DNA of 6,231 nt, taken from Candidatus Roizmanbacteria bacterium. GTDB lineage: Bacteria; Patescibacteriota; Microgenomatia; UBA1406. Location: the NCBI GenBank assembly GCA_024653645.1, contig JANLHK010000002.1, positions 1 to 6,231 of the forward strand. The letters run 5' to 3'. Position 1 is the stretch's first letter; each line of letters opens with the position of its first letter. A model generated the notes under the pieces. It saw nothing but the letters and a program-made list of their open reading frames with translations. It was not told the DNA's origin and searched no databases. This document shows positions 5,099 to 6,231 of the stretch, piece by piece. The position numbers were made by a program, and so were the translations under genes.

Positions 5099-6231
5099 CA
5101 ACAACACATAACCACTACCATTTGGTAGGCATAGAGGGCGTCGGTATGGCCGCCCTTGCGCTGATTCTTGCTGATAAGCATCTGACCGTAACCGGATCAG
5201 ATACTGGAGAGGGTTTTGAAACTCGAGAAATATTACAAGCGCGCTCAATCACGATTTTTGACGGTTTTTCTGGCGGTCATGTGCAAGGGGCAGATGTGGT
5301 CGTGTATACCGGAGCTCATGATGGTGAAAAAAACAGTGAAGTGGTGACTGCGCGTGAGAAGGGTATCACCGTTCAGCCGTTAGCCGTTGCCTTGGGCGAT
5401 TTGTCACGAGAGAAGAAAACAATCGCAATCTGCGGCTGTCATGGTAAAACAACCACCACCGCGCTGGCTGCCAGCATTGCTCATCACCAGCAGGAACATC
5501 CGAGTTGGTATGTCGGCGCCACTACATTTAACCATCTTCCCGGAGGCGCATGGAATCCCATAGGCAATCGGGTATATATGGAAGCAGATGAGTATGTCAT
5601 CGATATGGCATCGGGCAACCGAAAGGCAAAGTTTTTGGAACTAACCCCCCATGGGGTTATTGCTACCCGGTATGATTATGACCATATTGATGCGTATCCC
5701 GTGGAAGCGTTACTACAGGAGGCGTACGCGACGTTCTTTGCTCGCATTCCCAAAGATGGCTTTTTGGTCGTAAACGGCGACGACGAGGTACTGCTTCGCC
5801 TTACCCGTAAGGCCACCTGTCCGGTAATTACCGTCGGGTTTAGCAACACCAATGAGGTGGTCATTACATCGCTTCCTCTGCGGGGAGAGCTACAGCAATT
5901 TTCACTTTCCCGCAACGGCGAAGCAGTGGGAAATCAGCCATTCACCCTTTCGTTATCAGGGCTCCATAACGTTCTTAATACTGCGCTGGTGCTGGTGGCT
6001 CGTAAGCAGGATCAGTTACCCATTGATGGCCTCAACGAGCTACTATCCTCATTTACCGGTGTACACCGACGACTTGAAAAGATTGCCCAGTTGGATGGCG
6101 TGCAGGTGTATGACGATTATGCCCACCATCCTACGGAAATAGCGGCGACCATAGCTGCAGCACGGCAACGGCATCCTCAGGCGCGCATCGCAGTACTGTT
6201 TCAGCCTCATACGTATTCCCGAACCAGCCAC
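5089..6231 (+). CDS. murC: MurC, UDP-N-acetylmuramate--L-alanine ligase (partial, 3' end outside window)
   Basis: An open frame of 381 codons runs to the window edge without a stop. MurC adds L-Ala to UDP-MurNAc, the first peptide step. The N-terminal Rossmann motif is HLVGIEGVGMAALA (11-24), then TGSD, and VVYTGAHDGEKNSEV in the UDP-binding domain. The ATP P-loop is GCHGKTTTT (116-124). EADEY (165-169) and ATRYDYDHIDAY (192-203) form the central domain. The C-terminal domain has FTGVHRRLE (322-330), DDYAHHPTE (342-350) and FQPHTYSRT (371-379), all strongly MurC. Roughly the last 80-100 residues are missing. Two changes from consensus are visible: Cys117 for Thr in GTHGKTT, and Arg194 for Asn in TNxxxDH. 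Mpl, a relative with EADEY, is an alternative, but FQPHTYSRT and GVxRRxE fit MurC. The start overlaps pgeF by 10 bases with no ribosome binding site. Confidence 0.92.
   Translation, partial: MPVTTTHNHYHLVGIEGVGMAALALILADKHLTVTGSDTGEGFETREILQARSITIFDGFSGGHVQGADVVVYTGAHDGEKNSEVVTAREKGITVQPLAVALGDLSREKKTIAICGCHGKTTTTALAASIAHHQQEHPSWYVGATTFNHLPGGAWNPIGNRVYMEADEYVIDMASGNRKAKFLELTPHGVIATRYDYDHIDAYPVEALLQEAYATFFARIPKDGFLVVNGDDEVLLRLTRKATCPVITVGFSNTNEVVITSLPLRGELQQFSLSRNGEAVGNQPFTLSLSGLHNVLNTALVLVARKQDQLPIDGLNELLSSFTGVHRRLEKIAQLDGVQVYDDYAHHPTEIAATIAAARQRHPQARIAVLFQPHTYSRTSH

Noticed and set aside
5642..5659. Perfect inverted repeat (7-bp stem, 4-base loop) in murC
   Set aside because: There is no following T-run, the site is in the middle of a gene between EADEY and the DH motif, and such short repeats are expected by chance; not a terminator.
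5852..6142. 96-codon plus-strand frame within murC
   Set aside because: It is out of frame with murC motifs GVHRRLE and DDYAHHP, which prove the other frame is coding; the translation looks random.

Overview
The window is one uninterrupted, plus-strand stretch of a bacterial division and cell wall (dcw) gene cluster. In order it holds mraZ, rsmH (mraW), ftsL, ftsI (class B penicillin-binding protein), a short murE-type ligase, pgeF (YfiH/laccase-domain family), and the first 381 codons of murC, which runs off the right edge. Only the first 26 bases are non-coding. Every gene overlaps the next by 4 to 14 bases, so from base 27 onward there is no intergenic DNA. No rRNA, tRNA, mobile element, CRISPR array or terminator was seen.

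Left edge (1-42): four TGG-type boxes repeat exactly every 10 bases and run across the mraZ start codon. This spacing matches the known MraZ operator layout, so mraZ and probably the whole operon are likely autoregulated. A -10-like hexamer lies inside the array and would put the transcript start close to the ATG.

Middle (27-3258): MraZ (transcription factor), RsmH (16S rRNA m4C1402 methyltransferase), FtsL (single-span divisome protein) and FtsI (septal transpeptidase). Right (3255-6231): MurE-like ligase, PgeF and MurC, which act in cytoplasmic UDP-MurNAc-peptide synthesis. The usual murF, mraY, murD, ftsW and murG genes are absent between murE and murC, and pgeF stands in their place. PgeF is known in E. 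coli to remove a product of MurC misacylation, so its overlap with murC is functionally coherent.

Organism: a bacterium that makes peptidoglycan. TGA serves as stop in three genes at 4-base overlaps, which argues against the TGA=Gly code of Gracilibacteria/Absconditabacteria. Extreme compaction, short and divergent proteins, a MurE without the N-terminal UDP-binding domain, and the murE-pgeF-murC order suggest a member of the Candidate Phyla Radiation (Patescibacteria). That assignment is inference from memory of such proteins and was not tested by a search. Base composition looks even across the window, with no sign of recent transfer. I see no wholly new system; the most interesting points are the operator/start-codon arrangement, the reduced murE, the pgeF-murC pairing, and changed active-site residues in MurE and MurC.
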